Assembly (NCBI GenBank): GCA_036971475.1
Contig: JBAIZL010000005.1
Coordinates: 164,903,386-164,967,385, forward strand
Direction of reading: 5' to 3'
Source of the DNA: Prosapia bicincta
Lineage: Eukaryota; Arthropoda; Insecta; Hemiptera; Cercopidae
DNA: 64,000 bases
Below the pieces are notes generated by a model that made no database searches, had not been told where the DNA came from, and was given only the letters and a program-made list of their open reading frames with translations. How positions within the stretch are numbered: the first letter of the stretch is position 1; every line of letters starts with the position of its first letter. Of this stretch, positions 52,695 through 62,846 are shown one piece after another. Both the position numbers and the translations under genes were made by a program.

Positions 52695-53795
52695 TATTAT
52701 CAGTGATTTAACACTCATTTATAATTTGTTCTGAATTTCAGGTAAGCTTTTGAAGTCCTTTTCTTCACGGAGAACATTTTTGGTGAGTTCTGTAAAAATT
52801 AAACTAATTTTAGTGCGTTACCAATTCTTGTCACTACAGTGCGTTAAAGAACATTGAATATATTGGAAAGACAAAAATGTTTTATATATTTATTTTATTC
52901 CAAATAAAACTTTTTGAAAAACGTGGCAGATCAATATTAATAATAACTTAACCTGATAGAAGTTAAAACCAATTCATAAGTACTTTGGCAGTATCTGGGA
53001 TTACCATGTAGGTTCTTTTTTTATGTAGATTTAACTAGATGTTCTAGTGTGACTACAATTACTACCACAGAAAAGATTACGAATATAGCATCAAGGTGCA
53101 TAAACCTTATCCTATATTATCTTTTAAAATCAACCTTTATAAGGAAATAAAGGGAATAATTCTCATCAAGTGTTACTTTATGTTGTTTGTCGTACATTGC
53201 TTCGGGGTTATAAATAAGATTTGTCTAGTAGCTACTAGGGTAGATAAAATTTGTAATACTAAGGAAAAGGTGTAATGATACCATGGTATTGGATTATGAG
53301 CAAATTATAACGTCTCATGAAAAGGGTCGCTTACCCAGAGTAGTTAGTCCTTTTCTCACTTGCGTCTAGCAACTACCCGGAACATTCTATTTTATACTTT
53401 ATTATACGTCATAATATCGACGTCATTATTGTGACGTTTTCCTCACATTCTTCGGAATTATCATATTATTGAAATGCGCGGGATTGTTTGGATTAGAATT
53501 ACGAAATGCAAGAAGCCATACAATTTTAATCACTTGATCCTAAAGTGAAACCGCGTAAAGAGAGGCAACTCTAAGAGATTCATATATGGAAGACTCGGTT
53601 TTTAATTCAAATTTATTTTTTTCGTTAGCAATGCACTCGCGATGGCAAACTTTACTTAAGCAACACCACCGGTTCCTACTGAGTCCAAGCGCGGGGTACT
53701 AGCTTTATTTATAACTATAGATCAAGACTACCACCGCCAACGCATTTATTTCTATTATGTTAGGAGACCATGTTTAAAAAAAAATACAGTACAAT
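52695..53795. other. Interval with no gene seen
   Basis: No coding motif. 53225-53340 carries the CTAAGGAA...TAATGAT signature noted elsewhere. Confidence 0.4.
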
Positions 53796-54560
53796 GTGGC
53801 AGTCAGTGGGAATGGCCGTCAGAAGTGAAAACTTTATTTGTAGGGTGACAGTTAGCAGAAGTAGTCGACATAAGTGTATGCTTCATTTATAAGCTGGCAG
53901 TTAGTGGGACCGTCAGAAGTGAAAACCTTATTTGTATGGTGGCAGTCAGTGGGACTGGGTGGCAGTTAGTGGGACCGTCAGAAGTGAAAACCTTATTTGT
54001 ATGGTGGCAGTGAGTGGGACTGGGTGGCAGTGAGTGGGACCGTCAGATGTGAGAACTTTATTTGTAGGGTGACAGTTAGCGGGAGTAGTCGACAGAAGTG
54101 AACATTTCATTTATAAGCTGGCAGTTAGTGGGGCCGTCAGCAGTCAAAACTTTAGCTGTAGAGTGGCAGTTAACGGGAGTAGTCGATAGAAGTGAATGTT
54201 TTATTTTTTAGCTGGCAGTTAGTAGGACCGTCAGACGGGAAAATTTATTTGTAGAATGGCAGTTAGCGGGAATAGTCGACAGAAGTGAATCCTTTATTTA
54301 TAAAGCCTATAGGCTGGCAGTTAGTGGGACTGGCCGTTTGAAGCGAAAACTGTATTTGTACAGTGGCAGTGGGACAGAGCTTCAGAAGTGAATACATCAT
54401 TTGTAGAATGGCAGTCAGTAGGGTTGAGAGTCAGAAGTAAATACATCATTTGTAGAGTGGCAGTCATTGAGAATGCCCGACAGAAGTGTGAAGTTAATTT
54501 GTAGAGTGCAGTCAGTAGGACTGGTTGTTACAAATGAATACTTCATCTGTAGAATGTAGT
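53796..54560. repeat. Degenerate ~45/62-bp minisatellite (family copy C core)
   Basis: Units read GGCAGTTAGTGGGACCGTC, AGAAGTGAAAAC and TTATTTGTA, with some units carrying an extra GTGGCAGTGAGTGGGACTG. The final unit changes to GAATGTAGTTAATAG and GTTTTAATAGACC, which matches the unit amplified at 30188-30760. The two arrays therefore sit at the same place in related elements but amplified different segments. Confidence 0.88.
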
Positions 54561-54825
54561 TAATAGAGGTTTTAATAGACCCTAGCCATATTAATAATAA
54601 CCTACTGAAGTTAATAGAACACTTTTATTATTAAAGTTTTACTGATTAAAAATTTTATTGAATGAATTAATTTGAGATCAGTTCCTAAATATTGTCATAG
54701 TCGCCTCGTGAAGTTTTCATGTAAAAAATTGGAATAAATATATATCTAACTTTAATTATATTCAAATAATTGCAGTATGATTTACTGAAATAGTAAATAT
54801 TATGAGTGACTATTTTCGATGAAAA
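54560..54825 (+). repeat. Conserved block 1 of family copy C
   Basis: Homologous to 30760-30940 (TCGCCTCGTGAAGTTTTCAT against an ACGAGGCTAAGGAAGTTTTC-type segment; AAAATTGGAATAAATATAT). It is interrupted on the right by the mariner relic. Confidence 0.65.
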
Positions 54826-55795
54826 TAGGAGGTAGGTCAAGGAAATAAGGTGTGTGGGGCCGCTTACTTATACCATTTTAGCTAAAATTTTGTAGCAGAG
54901 ATAACTCTGTGTGTTAGTGCATTGCTGTGGTAAAAACCAGGCTCCCGTCTGCCTCACTGGTTCTCGCTGGTTCACGCTGTGAATCGGTTCTTTTTTGAGG
55001 AACACTGTTGTGCAATCTTCTTAAAACTGTCAAATAAAAGGTTTGTTTGACTGACTGACCTGGGAAAACAAATTCTAAATTAATTACCCCTTTGCCTTTT
55101 ATCAAAAATAAAACAGAAATCCCAACGACGCATCACCAGTAATGATCGTTGTCAGATAATCTCAATCAGTTTTAAGCTATTGTTTCAAAGAAGGACTTGT
55201 TCTTACTAGATTTTTTTTTTATTGCCGGCCAGAATCCGAAAAACAAACTTGGCAGCAACACGTTTCATTCCTAAATCTTGTGTCAAAATTTGCTGAACGG
55301 AGCTCCAAGATAATCCACTACGCTCTCACAGTTGATCAATTGTCTGTCGATAGTCTGTAAACATAAGCTATCGAACATTGACAACGTTTTCTTCGATTAG
55401 AGCAGCTAATGGACGTCCAGAACGAAGTTTCTCATCAACAGACCTGTTCCCATTTAAACATCGAACAAACCACACGTAAACTTGTGTCCTTGCGATGGCG
55501 TGATCTTTTAAGATGTTTTAAACATTAAAACACTTTCATTGACATTTTTATCTAGTAGAAAACAAAAGTTCACAGTTACACGTTGTTCACTTAAACTTGT
55601 CAACATAGAAAACGAAACGAGAACAAAACACAACTAGCAATAAAAACACTGCAAGCTAACAGTAGAAGCCAAATCGACGAAACAGGTGCCACTGAACTTC
55701 CAATGAGTTGTGCTATCCACGTTGCGCGGCTGACATGTGTAGTACACAAGCTTCGCCAATTGCAGTGCTATACCGGTTACTTTAGGGTACCCCTT
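54826..55795 (-). pseudogene. mariner-family transposase relic inserted in family copy C
   Basis: Decayed mariner-type DNA transposon read on the minus strand. Translation from the ATG at 55604-55606 shows QRVTVNFCFLLDKN, then after a frameshift ARTQVYVWFVRCLNGN, SGRPLAALIEENVVNV and SVQQILTQDLGMKRV, which form the paired helix-turn-helix and linker region. Next come IITGDAS (first catalytic Asp), an internal deletion, EFVFPGQSVKQTFYL, a region matching the HHDNA box with the second Asp apparently lost, and PHTPYFLDLPP. Stops and frameshifts are numerous. The region 55607-55795 would be the 5' UTR and one terminal end (TTACTTTAGGGTACCCCTTT at its edge). The catalytic C-terminal end and the other inverted repeat are lost. 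It sits between blocks 1 and 2 of the minisatellite element, so it inserted after that element. Confidence 0.85.
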
Positions 55796-55799
55796 TAAA

Positions 55800-55930
55800 T
55801 ATGTATTAATTCTAAAAGAATATTTAGTAGAATTATTTTCACTAAATAATGCATAATATATACAATAACATAACCTACTTGGCAAAACAGTTGTTCTACA
55901 ACATAAAATTTACTTTAGAAATAAATGTTA
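55800..55930 (+). repeat. Conserved block 2 of family copy C
   Basis: CATAACCTACTTGGCAAAACAG followed by TCTACAACATAAAATT parallels 30960-31100 (CATAACCTACGTG, AAAACAGCTACTCTAC). Continues the element on the far side of the mariner insertion. Confidence 0.6.
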
Positions 55931-56239
55931 TTAATGTATACACCAATAGAGATGTGTTAGAGGACAAAGTCAATAGCAAAACGTCTTCTCGTACAAATTC
56001 TTTTATTCAGGCGTGGAGTAAAAGTATTCCTTAAAAATAATGCAAAAATTAGGTTGGATCCAACACTACTGATACAGGACCCAAACGGTTCAGCATTCAG
56101 CAACCCTTATCTTTCTCTTATAGTAATTTATAAGTAAGTAATTTATACTTTATTTTTTGTTAATTTACAGGAATTGAAATTGTGATGTGAGGAATTTTTA
56201 AGGAAGCGTTTTTAAATATATATATATACATTTAATATG

Positions 56240-56450
56240 TGTATAGGCCTAATACCTAATTTCCTTATATTGGATAAGTTGGGTCAATAATTGTAAATTT
56301 TGTTTAACGTAATTGATACCTTGTGGGGATATTTGGTAAATATTTTTAATTAAATTAATATTTGAATAACTTGTTTTTCTATCTTCAGTACCAATATTTA
56401 TTTTATCCCTCTCCACGGCCTAGAGACGGTGAATTCACAAAATTAACGAT
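56240..56450 (+). repeat. Conserved block 3, copy 1
   Basis: Shares with 58170-58420 the anchors CCTAATTT/CCTCATTTTC, TATTGG, GGTAAATATTTTTA, TTGAATAA/TTAAGTAACTTGTTT and GGTGAATT(C/T)ACA(A/G)AATTA. Present after block 2 in copies C and D, absent after copies A and B. Confidence 0.6.
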
Positions 56451-56454
56451 TGAT

Positions 56455-57070
56455 CATGGTGCTGCTGATGTTGATGACAATGAAGGAATTAATGATAGTG
56501 TATAAGGTGATAGTTTTTAGAGGAGTGGTGTTTATTCATAGTAGTGGTGGTAATGATGGTAGTTATTGTAATGGTTTGGTAGTAGTAGAGGTCAAAATAG
56601 TGGTGGTAGTGGTAGTAGTGATTGTGGTGGTGAGGTTGAGGGGAGTTGCTGTTAGTAGCGTTTATTTATATTATTATTCGTGGTGTTCGTGGTGTTGTTG
56701 GAGGAGTGGTAGTGGTTGTTGTGCTGGTAGTAATAGTATAATGGTGGTTTTCAAGGTAATGATTGGTTTATGTTAGTGGTGTTTATTTATATCAGTAAGG
56801 TTGATAGTGGTATATGTTGTAGTTTTGTGGAAGTTTTATGGTAGTGTTGATTACTTATATTAGTAGTGGTAGTGGTAGTGTTAGTGATTATGGTGGTTTT
56901 ATAGAAGTGATGTTTATTTTCTAAGTTGTGTTAGTGTTTATAGTAGTGATTGTTATGGTAGTGGTATTAGTGGTTGTGGTGGTGGTGATGGTGATGCAGA
57001 TATGGACGATGTCGAGTATAATTATAAATTTCAGGACGATGACTTCCACGACGACGATGACGGTAATTAT
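56455..57070. repeat. Degenerate GGT/AGT trinucleotide-rich array
   Basis: Plus strand is dominated by GTAGTGGTGG-type words, with GTTTATTTATATTA recurring (56530, 56670, 56785, 56905 region). An old trinucleotide array mixed with a longer unit. The 108-codon frame at 56450-56776 reflects the repeat. Confidence 0.85.
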
Positions 57071-57074
57071 AGCA

Positions 57075-57759
57075 TCGTTATTAATAATCTGAAAGTTGAA
57101 GTTTTAAATTACGTTTGAGAACACTGTTTCCCTCAAGCATTTGAGTTACAGCTATTGTTTTATCATCCGCAATTTTATGAATAGATATGACTTCATATTT
57201 ACAAGAAGTTTATTTTTTGACAAGTTCTGGTTTTATAATAAAACAATATAAAAACTGTGGCGTGTAAACGTCAAAACGTCTGTCATTCGAAAATTGTTTG
57301 TTATTTAAGCCAAGCATATTGATTTTGACAATGCTGTTAGAACAGTACAAATCGTAAAAACAAAGTTAGAACTGTCAAAACAGAGTCAAAGTTCCACTTC
57401 TCGCCAGAGACCTTAACGCCACTGTAAACTTGTGTAATCGTTTAATGGAGAGAACTCAGTGCTCGGTACCAAGTTGTTTTAACAGAAAGCATAATAATCT
57501 GGTTTTTATCACTTTGGAACTATAGCACAGCTGTGTTTGAGGTGTAAATGGTTCTTTGAGATAACAAACCGTAGCTCCATTGCGATTGAGAATTTTAAAA
57601 AGTACAGATAGAAGGACTTGTTGACAGCAATGAAAGCTTGAACTATGTAGTTAATGTGTTTATACAGGTTTGTAAAAGTTTCTGATGAAAGATTTTTATT
57701 TAAGAATTTCAATAGAGCTTAGCTGTTAAAGAAAAAATTCAGATGTATCTAAGGGAGTT
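57075..57759. other. AT-rich interval with no gene seen
   Basis: No recognisable coding motif or repeat. Confidence 0.4.
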
Positions 57760-58060
57760 CTCAATACAGGATTTATTGAAATATAAATGAATATGTTTAC
57801 TATCTGATACAAAATACTAAGTACATAACATTTCAACTTAATAATGTATATTAAATAAAGTAACATAACCTTAGTGTTAAAATATGTATTATACAACATA
57901 AGCCCTATAACACAAAACCAGCTGTTATATGAAGTAATATGTCATTACTTAATGTAAGCTAACTGTAATAAAAATATATTTAAACGCGACGCCAACTCAA
58001 AGATTGATCCAAGTATTATTTTCTTGTCAGGTGCGCCAAATCTTGAAAAAATAAAATAAA
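57760..58060 (+). repeat. Conserved block 2 (family copy D)
   Basis: GGATTTATTGAAATA, AACATTTCAACTTAATAATG, CATAACC, AAACCAGCTGTTATATGAAG and GACGCCAACTC occur in the order seen at 30890-31210. Block 3 follows. Confidence 0.65.
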
Positions 58061-58169
58061 AATTAAATATAATTCTAAGCTATTGAATATTTTACAAGCA
58101 TTGGATTTGTAAGTAAAAATATAAATAAGTAAATATCTATAAATATTTTTTAGTTCTCTTACATAATAC

Positions 58170-58440
58170 CTCATTTTCTTCTATTGGGTTATTTTGGTCA
58201 ACACTAAAATACGTAGGACTAATTAAAACATAAAGACATGGTACTACAGGATTGTAAAGTTTTTCATCCTGACTGACATCTTGTTGATATAAGGTAAATA
58301 TTTTTATTTGAATTATTATTTAAGTAACTTGTTTATTTTATGTTCAACACCAACATTTAATATATTCACCACAACAGCCTCGAGTTGGTGAATTTACAGA
58401 ATTATTGTTTGAAACAGAGAAAAATTCTAAGTTACTGTTT
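58170..58440 (+). repeat. Conserved block 3, copy 2
   Basis: Pairs with 56240-56450 and follows family copy D at about the same distance as in copy C. Confidence 0.6.
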
Positions 58441-58444
58441 ATAC

Positions 58445-59285
58445 GCAATCGTATTACAACCTCGATCGAGAGCGGATGTGTAGAGGTAAAATACATGACG
58501 TTTATTCATCAAATACAATCCCTTACAGTACTCTAACCTACTACCAAACAAACGTTACGTAACTGATGGCATTTGTGTTTTTAGTAAAATTGTTACAAAC
58601 TGTTCTCGAGTGTTAAAGGATACTCTAAAATTACTTAAAAGTGTAAAATCCGAGCGATTAGTTCCATACGAGATGTCTATAATTTTGTTGCTCTCTCCTG
58701 TAAAATTAACAGTTAAACGTGGCTCAACATCATCTTAAAGTCCAAGCGAAGGCTCCTCTTGGGCAAACAAGTGCTTTCTACTCTTTATGCTTTCCGAAAT
58801 ATGCTTATTTGAAGTAGTTCAATTGCCAAGGTTTTAGGTTATTGCACATTGTTTTAGGTTATAAAAAATGTTTAATAAATATTTGTAACTGCAAATGTTG
58901 CTATTTTGCTACGAGGGTTTTAAGCAATCAAATAAATAATGAATACCATTACATTAAAAAAATGATATTTTATTCCTGCGTGGGTTTAAACTGTGACAAT
59001 GGATAGCTGTCTTATTTATAGCTTAAATTTGTTGTTTTAGTTCTCTTCCTTTTAAAACTTTCTCCAGCGCAACATAAAAGACTTGGAAAGCTCTATTTTT
59101 GACTGAACCCCTAAGTTGGTTTTGTGCATATTTTTTAATTCATGTGTTCTTAACCTTCTCGGCTCTGTATTATGCTTTAAACATTAATGAAAGGTCACGT
59201 ATTCACCCTTCTACCATATATAACCAGTACAAATTATTTTGCTGAAACTTGTTATGTAAGGATAAGCTATTTAACTGAATTTGGT
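58445..59285. other. AT-rich interval with no gene seen
   Basis: No assignable feature. Confidence 0.4.
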
Positions 59286-60125
59286 TATTATAGGTTAGGT
59301 TAGGTACCTGAAACAGGTTATGTTAGGTTAGGTTAGCTGAAACTGGTTATGTTACGTTAGGTTAGCTCAAACTGGTTACCTTAGGAGTTAGGTTAGGTTA
59401 GTTAAAAGAGTTTTTGTTAGGTTAAGTTAACTAAAACTGGTTGGGTTAGGTTAGGATAGCTTAAACTGGTTATGCTATTTTAGATCAGTTAAACCTGGTT
59501 ATGTTAGATTACGTTAGCTGAAACTGGTTATGTATGCTGAAACTGGTTATATTAGGTTAGGTTAGCTGAAACTGGTTATGTTACGTTAGGTTATCTGAAA
59601 CTGATTATCATATTTTAGGTTAGCTGAAACTGGTTAAGATTAGGTTAGGTAAGCTTAAATTGCTCATGTTCGGTTAGGTTGGGTAAATCTGTTTACGTTA
59701 GGTTAGATTAGCTCAAATTGGTTAAATTAGGTTAGGTTAGCTGTAACTGGCTATGTAACGTTAGTTTAGCTAAAACTGGTTAAGATTAGGTTAGGTAAGC
59801 TGAAATTGCTCTTGTTGGGTTAGGTTAGGTAAAACTGTCTACGTTAGGTTAGATTAGCTCAAATTGGTTAAATTAGGTTAGGTTAGCTGTAACTGGCTAT
59901 GTAACGTTAGTTTAGCTGAAGCTGGTTAAGATTAGGTTAGGTAAGCTTAAATTGCTCATGTTAGGATAGGTTAGGTAAAACTGTCTACGTTAGGTTAGAT
60001 TAGCTCAAATTGGTTAAATTAGGTTAGGTTAGCTGTAACTGGCTATGTAACGTTGGTTTAGCTGAAACAGGTTAATATTAGAATAAATTAGCTGATACTG
60101 ATTATGTTGGGTTAGGTTAGTTAAA
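59286..60125 (+). repeat. TTAGG-rich minisatellite with ~147-bp higher-order units
   Basis: Basic unit GGTTAGGTTAGCTGAAACTG followed by GTTATGTTA. In the right half a longer unit repeats, marked by GATTAGCTCAAATTGG at 59705, 59852 and 59998 (147 and 146 bases apart). The GGTTAGGTTAG core equals the arthropod TTAGG telomere unit in register, but it alternates with non-telomeric words and is interstitial. Confidence 0.9.
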
Positions 60126-61973
60126 AATTAATAATATCAAAATTTGCCAATTTAGGTCTCATAAGGAATTACGGATATTGACAGCATTGTGTAGTTACAA
60201 AGACGAAGGTTTGTCAACTTACACCTTATATCCCATTACAGACGTTGACACCACTGGTTTATTACAATGACAAAGGTGTGTCGATGTACGCTTTATATCG
60301 CAATGCAGACTTTGACAGTGCTAGGTTACTACAAAGATGAAGGTGGGAATGATACAGGTATTTCGCTTACTAGACTATAACCGAAAAACGATTTCCACGG
60401 TAACATAAGGAGACGTCTGAAGTAACAAACAGTTCTGAGATTAATTATATTTCCAACAGTACAAACCAACAAAAGGCACCTTGCATTGGTTTTTAATTAG
60501 GTGAATTTGAAAACAGGAGAAACTTTTTCCTGAATGATCTTGGAGTAAGATCCTGCGGACCCTTCCTGTTCTGGGGGATGTAATGTTTTTTTCCTAGTAT
60601 TTCCATTCTAGTCTCTCTCTCTCTCTCTCTCTCACTCTCTCTCTCTCTCTCTCTCTCTCTGTGTTGGGAAAGTAAAAGAGGTGTCCCGGATTTGGTAATA
60701 ACATATTTATTTCTAATCACTCTCGAGTTACATTTACTCCCTATCGTTTAATAGAGTTAAGTATTGCCCTTGCTCGGGGGAAGATTAGCTATAGTAAAAT
60801 AAAGACATTATAGAAAAGGATTCCTGCAGAAAAGTTATAAAGGATGATCAAGAAAGATAGTTATAATAATAGTAGAACGAATGATAAGGAAGAATCTCTG
60901 TAGCAAGGACAGGCGGACAGATTAGTAAGGATAGTGTGGGAATAGTATTGCAAAGGGTTAGTCAGAATCGTAATAGCAAAGATAGAACGAAGAAAAAGGA
61001 AGAAGATAAGTAAAAATGTAAGATCGAAAAGTGTCATAAAAATTCCACTAACGGAAAATAGTAAATTGATATCTCACAAGGGCAGGATTCTTACTTCGAA
61101 TAGACTTGGTCTTCAACTGGCTTTCAACGTATCTAACTGCTTTCATCCTAAAAAATAAATATAGATGAATGTAGCGCCATTATAATGGAAGTAATATGGA
61201 TGTATATACTGTAGGTAAGTAACACACCAAAGGGTGATATTGGGGGTGTTTTAGTCGGTTGGAGTGTTAAAAAAAGACTACCATACAAATTTAATCTCAT
61301 TTGTAAAACAACTATTTTTTTCTTTCGCAGACCATCGGCACTTCAACTTCAACAAAATATTGTTTGCGTTAGTAGAAGCAGGAAAACATAAAATCTATTT
61401 AAAAGCTCTTTAGTTTTTCCATATTCTTGATAAGCAGTATTGACATTTCGTTGGCAGCAATAATGCATTTGTGCACATAATTTCATTAAAACTGCCACCT
61501 TCTATAAAATTACAGCCAGTAGAAAGGTCAAACGACAAGCGGGGTAGCGATATAAATCAGGTCCTACCCCTACTCCACAGTGCATGTGTTTTTGTGCAAC
61601 TTTTCACTTCGCAGCAGAGCTCAGATGCAGTTAATCTATTTTAAACTACTTTTTTACAATTCAGTCCATATTTCAATCCATGCAATTAAACCAGAGCTGT
61701 TCTTTATTCCTTTATTCTTTTTTTATAAAAAAAGAATTTATTAAAAATGCATCGTCTCATTTCGATTCAAACTGCTTTAGAACTTTAAAAAATCCAGTTT
61801 CTATTTGTATGTATTATTATTTTTACAAATTAAACATTCGATTCTACGAGTGATATAGAGACATATAAAGTTAGTAGGCCTATAGTTAACAATCAAAAGC
61901 AAGCAATTTAATAGAAACAAAAGTATAATAAAAACTAAAAAGACTGTTTTAATAAACTAACATGCTTGTAAAC
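60126..61973. other. Interval with no gene seen, plus (CT)n
   Basis: 60614-60661 is a (CT)n run with a single A interruption. Purine-rich sequence with many AAGGA/AAGAA words at 60780-61030. No coding motif. A short ACAGACGTTGACACC-like word recurs near 60170, 60238 and 60305. Confidence 0.5.
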
Positions 61974-62242
61974 AGGATAATGAATAATTAAAGAATAAAA
62001 ATCAGGTACAACTCACAAATATACAATTTTTTTATTTCAAACGCGTTTCAACGACTAATTTGTCGTCATCCTCAGTGAAGATACACAAATGAAATTAACT
62101 TAAAAATATATATGTATTAAACATAACCTATAAAGTTTTAGCAAAGGTAAAAACAAATATATTTGTGAGTTGTGCCATATTTTTATTCTTTAATTATAAC
62201 TTTCACTCACAAGCCAGCTCGAATATTATTTATAGGATAATG
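61974..62242. mobile_element. Hammerhead-bearing foldback element, copy 3, with candidate TSD
   Basis: Outer arms 61984-62024 and 62153-62198 (TAATTAAAGAATAAAAAT, then ACAACTCACAAATATA) are inverted. They are followed by a ~36-base tail with ACAAGCCAGCTCGAAT, similar to the tail of the 14.9-kb copy, and flanked by the 9-base direct repeat AGGATAATG at 61974-61982 and 62234-62242. The hammerhead motif lies inside the left arm/spacer. No coding sequence. Best preserved hammerhead core of the set. Confidence 0.75.
62036..62079 (-). ncRNA. Hammerhead-like motif, best-preserved copy
   Basis: Minus strand: TTCA, core CTGAGGA (fits CTGANGA), T, stem II GACGAC/GTCGTT with loop AAATTA, GAAA, CGCG, TT, TGAA. 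Stem I TTCA/TGAA is perfect and differs from the ACTCA/TGAGT of the 15-kb copy, a compensatory pair of changes. All core boxes are intact. The one departure from the canonical hammerhead is a single extra base between the CTGANGA box and stem II. Confidence 0.65.
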
Positions 62243-62846
62243 TTTCGAAATTGTATGAAAAGACGGAAACGGTGATTTTTACCATTAAGGAACACTGGGT
62301 TTTTGTGAATAAAATGAAAGAACGTAGGGCGTTGATACGTATTTTATTTTTAAAGATTTATTTTTTTTTAATTCAAAAAAGTTTACAATTAAACGCTTTT
62401 ATATTTTGTTGGTATGAAATATATTATGAGTGTTTTATGTTTTTACTTTAACGTAAGAATTACATGCTTTTAACTTTCATTGTAGAAACTCTTGTATTCC
62501 CTTTTAGCTGACAAATTATTACAGTCTTCCCTTTTGATTTCGAAATACGAATTGTTCTGCTAAATATATATAGCAACTGCTATTTGAAATAGCAAATAAT
62601 TTCTTACTTCAAGAAGCGTTAATTATTTCTATTTTACTCTTTTTAGTTTCTTATTTTTATAATTTATCTGAATAATTGTATTGTAATAAAAGGAAAATAA
62701 CTTGGCAAAATTTCAAGTAGGTGAAAAATCAGGAAGAGTATAAAAACTAATTGAAATATTTTAGATAAATATTTGAAATAAATTAGAGATTGCAAAATAT
62801 TAAAAAATTTTGCACACCTTTTTTTTTAAATAGATTCGTACCCTCT
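62243..62846. other. AT-rich interval with no gene seen
   Basis: No assignable feature. Confidence 0.45.

Noticed and set aside
54914..55105. Independent small gene at this 63-codon frame
   Set aside because: Its EFVFPGQSVKQTFYL motif places it in the C-terminal half of the mariner relic, colinear with the N-terminal pieces upstream.
59286..60125. A true telomere
   Set aside because: The array is mixed with non-telomeric words and followed by ordinary sequence and another satellite on the right.
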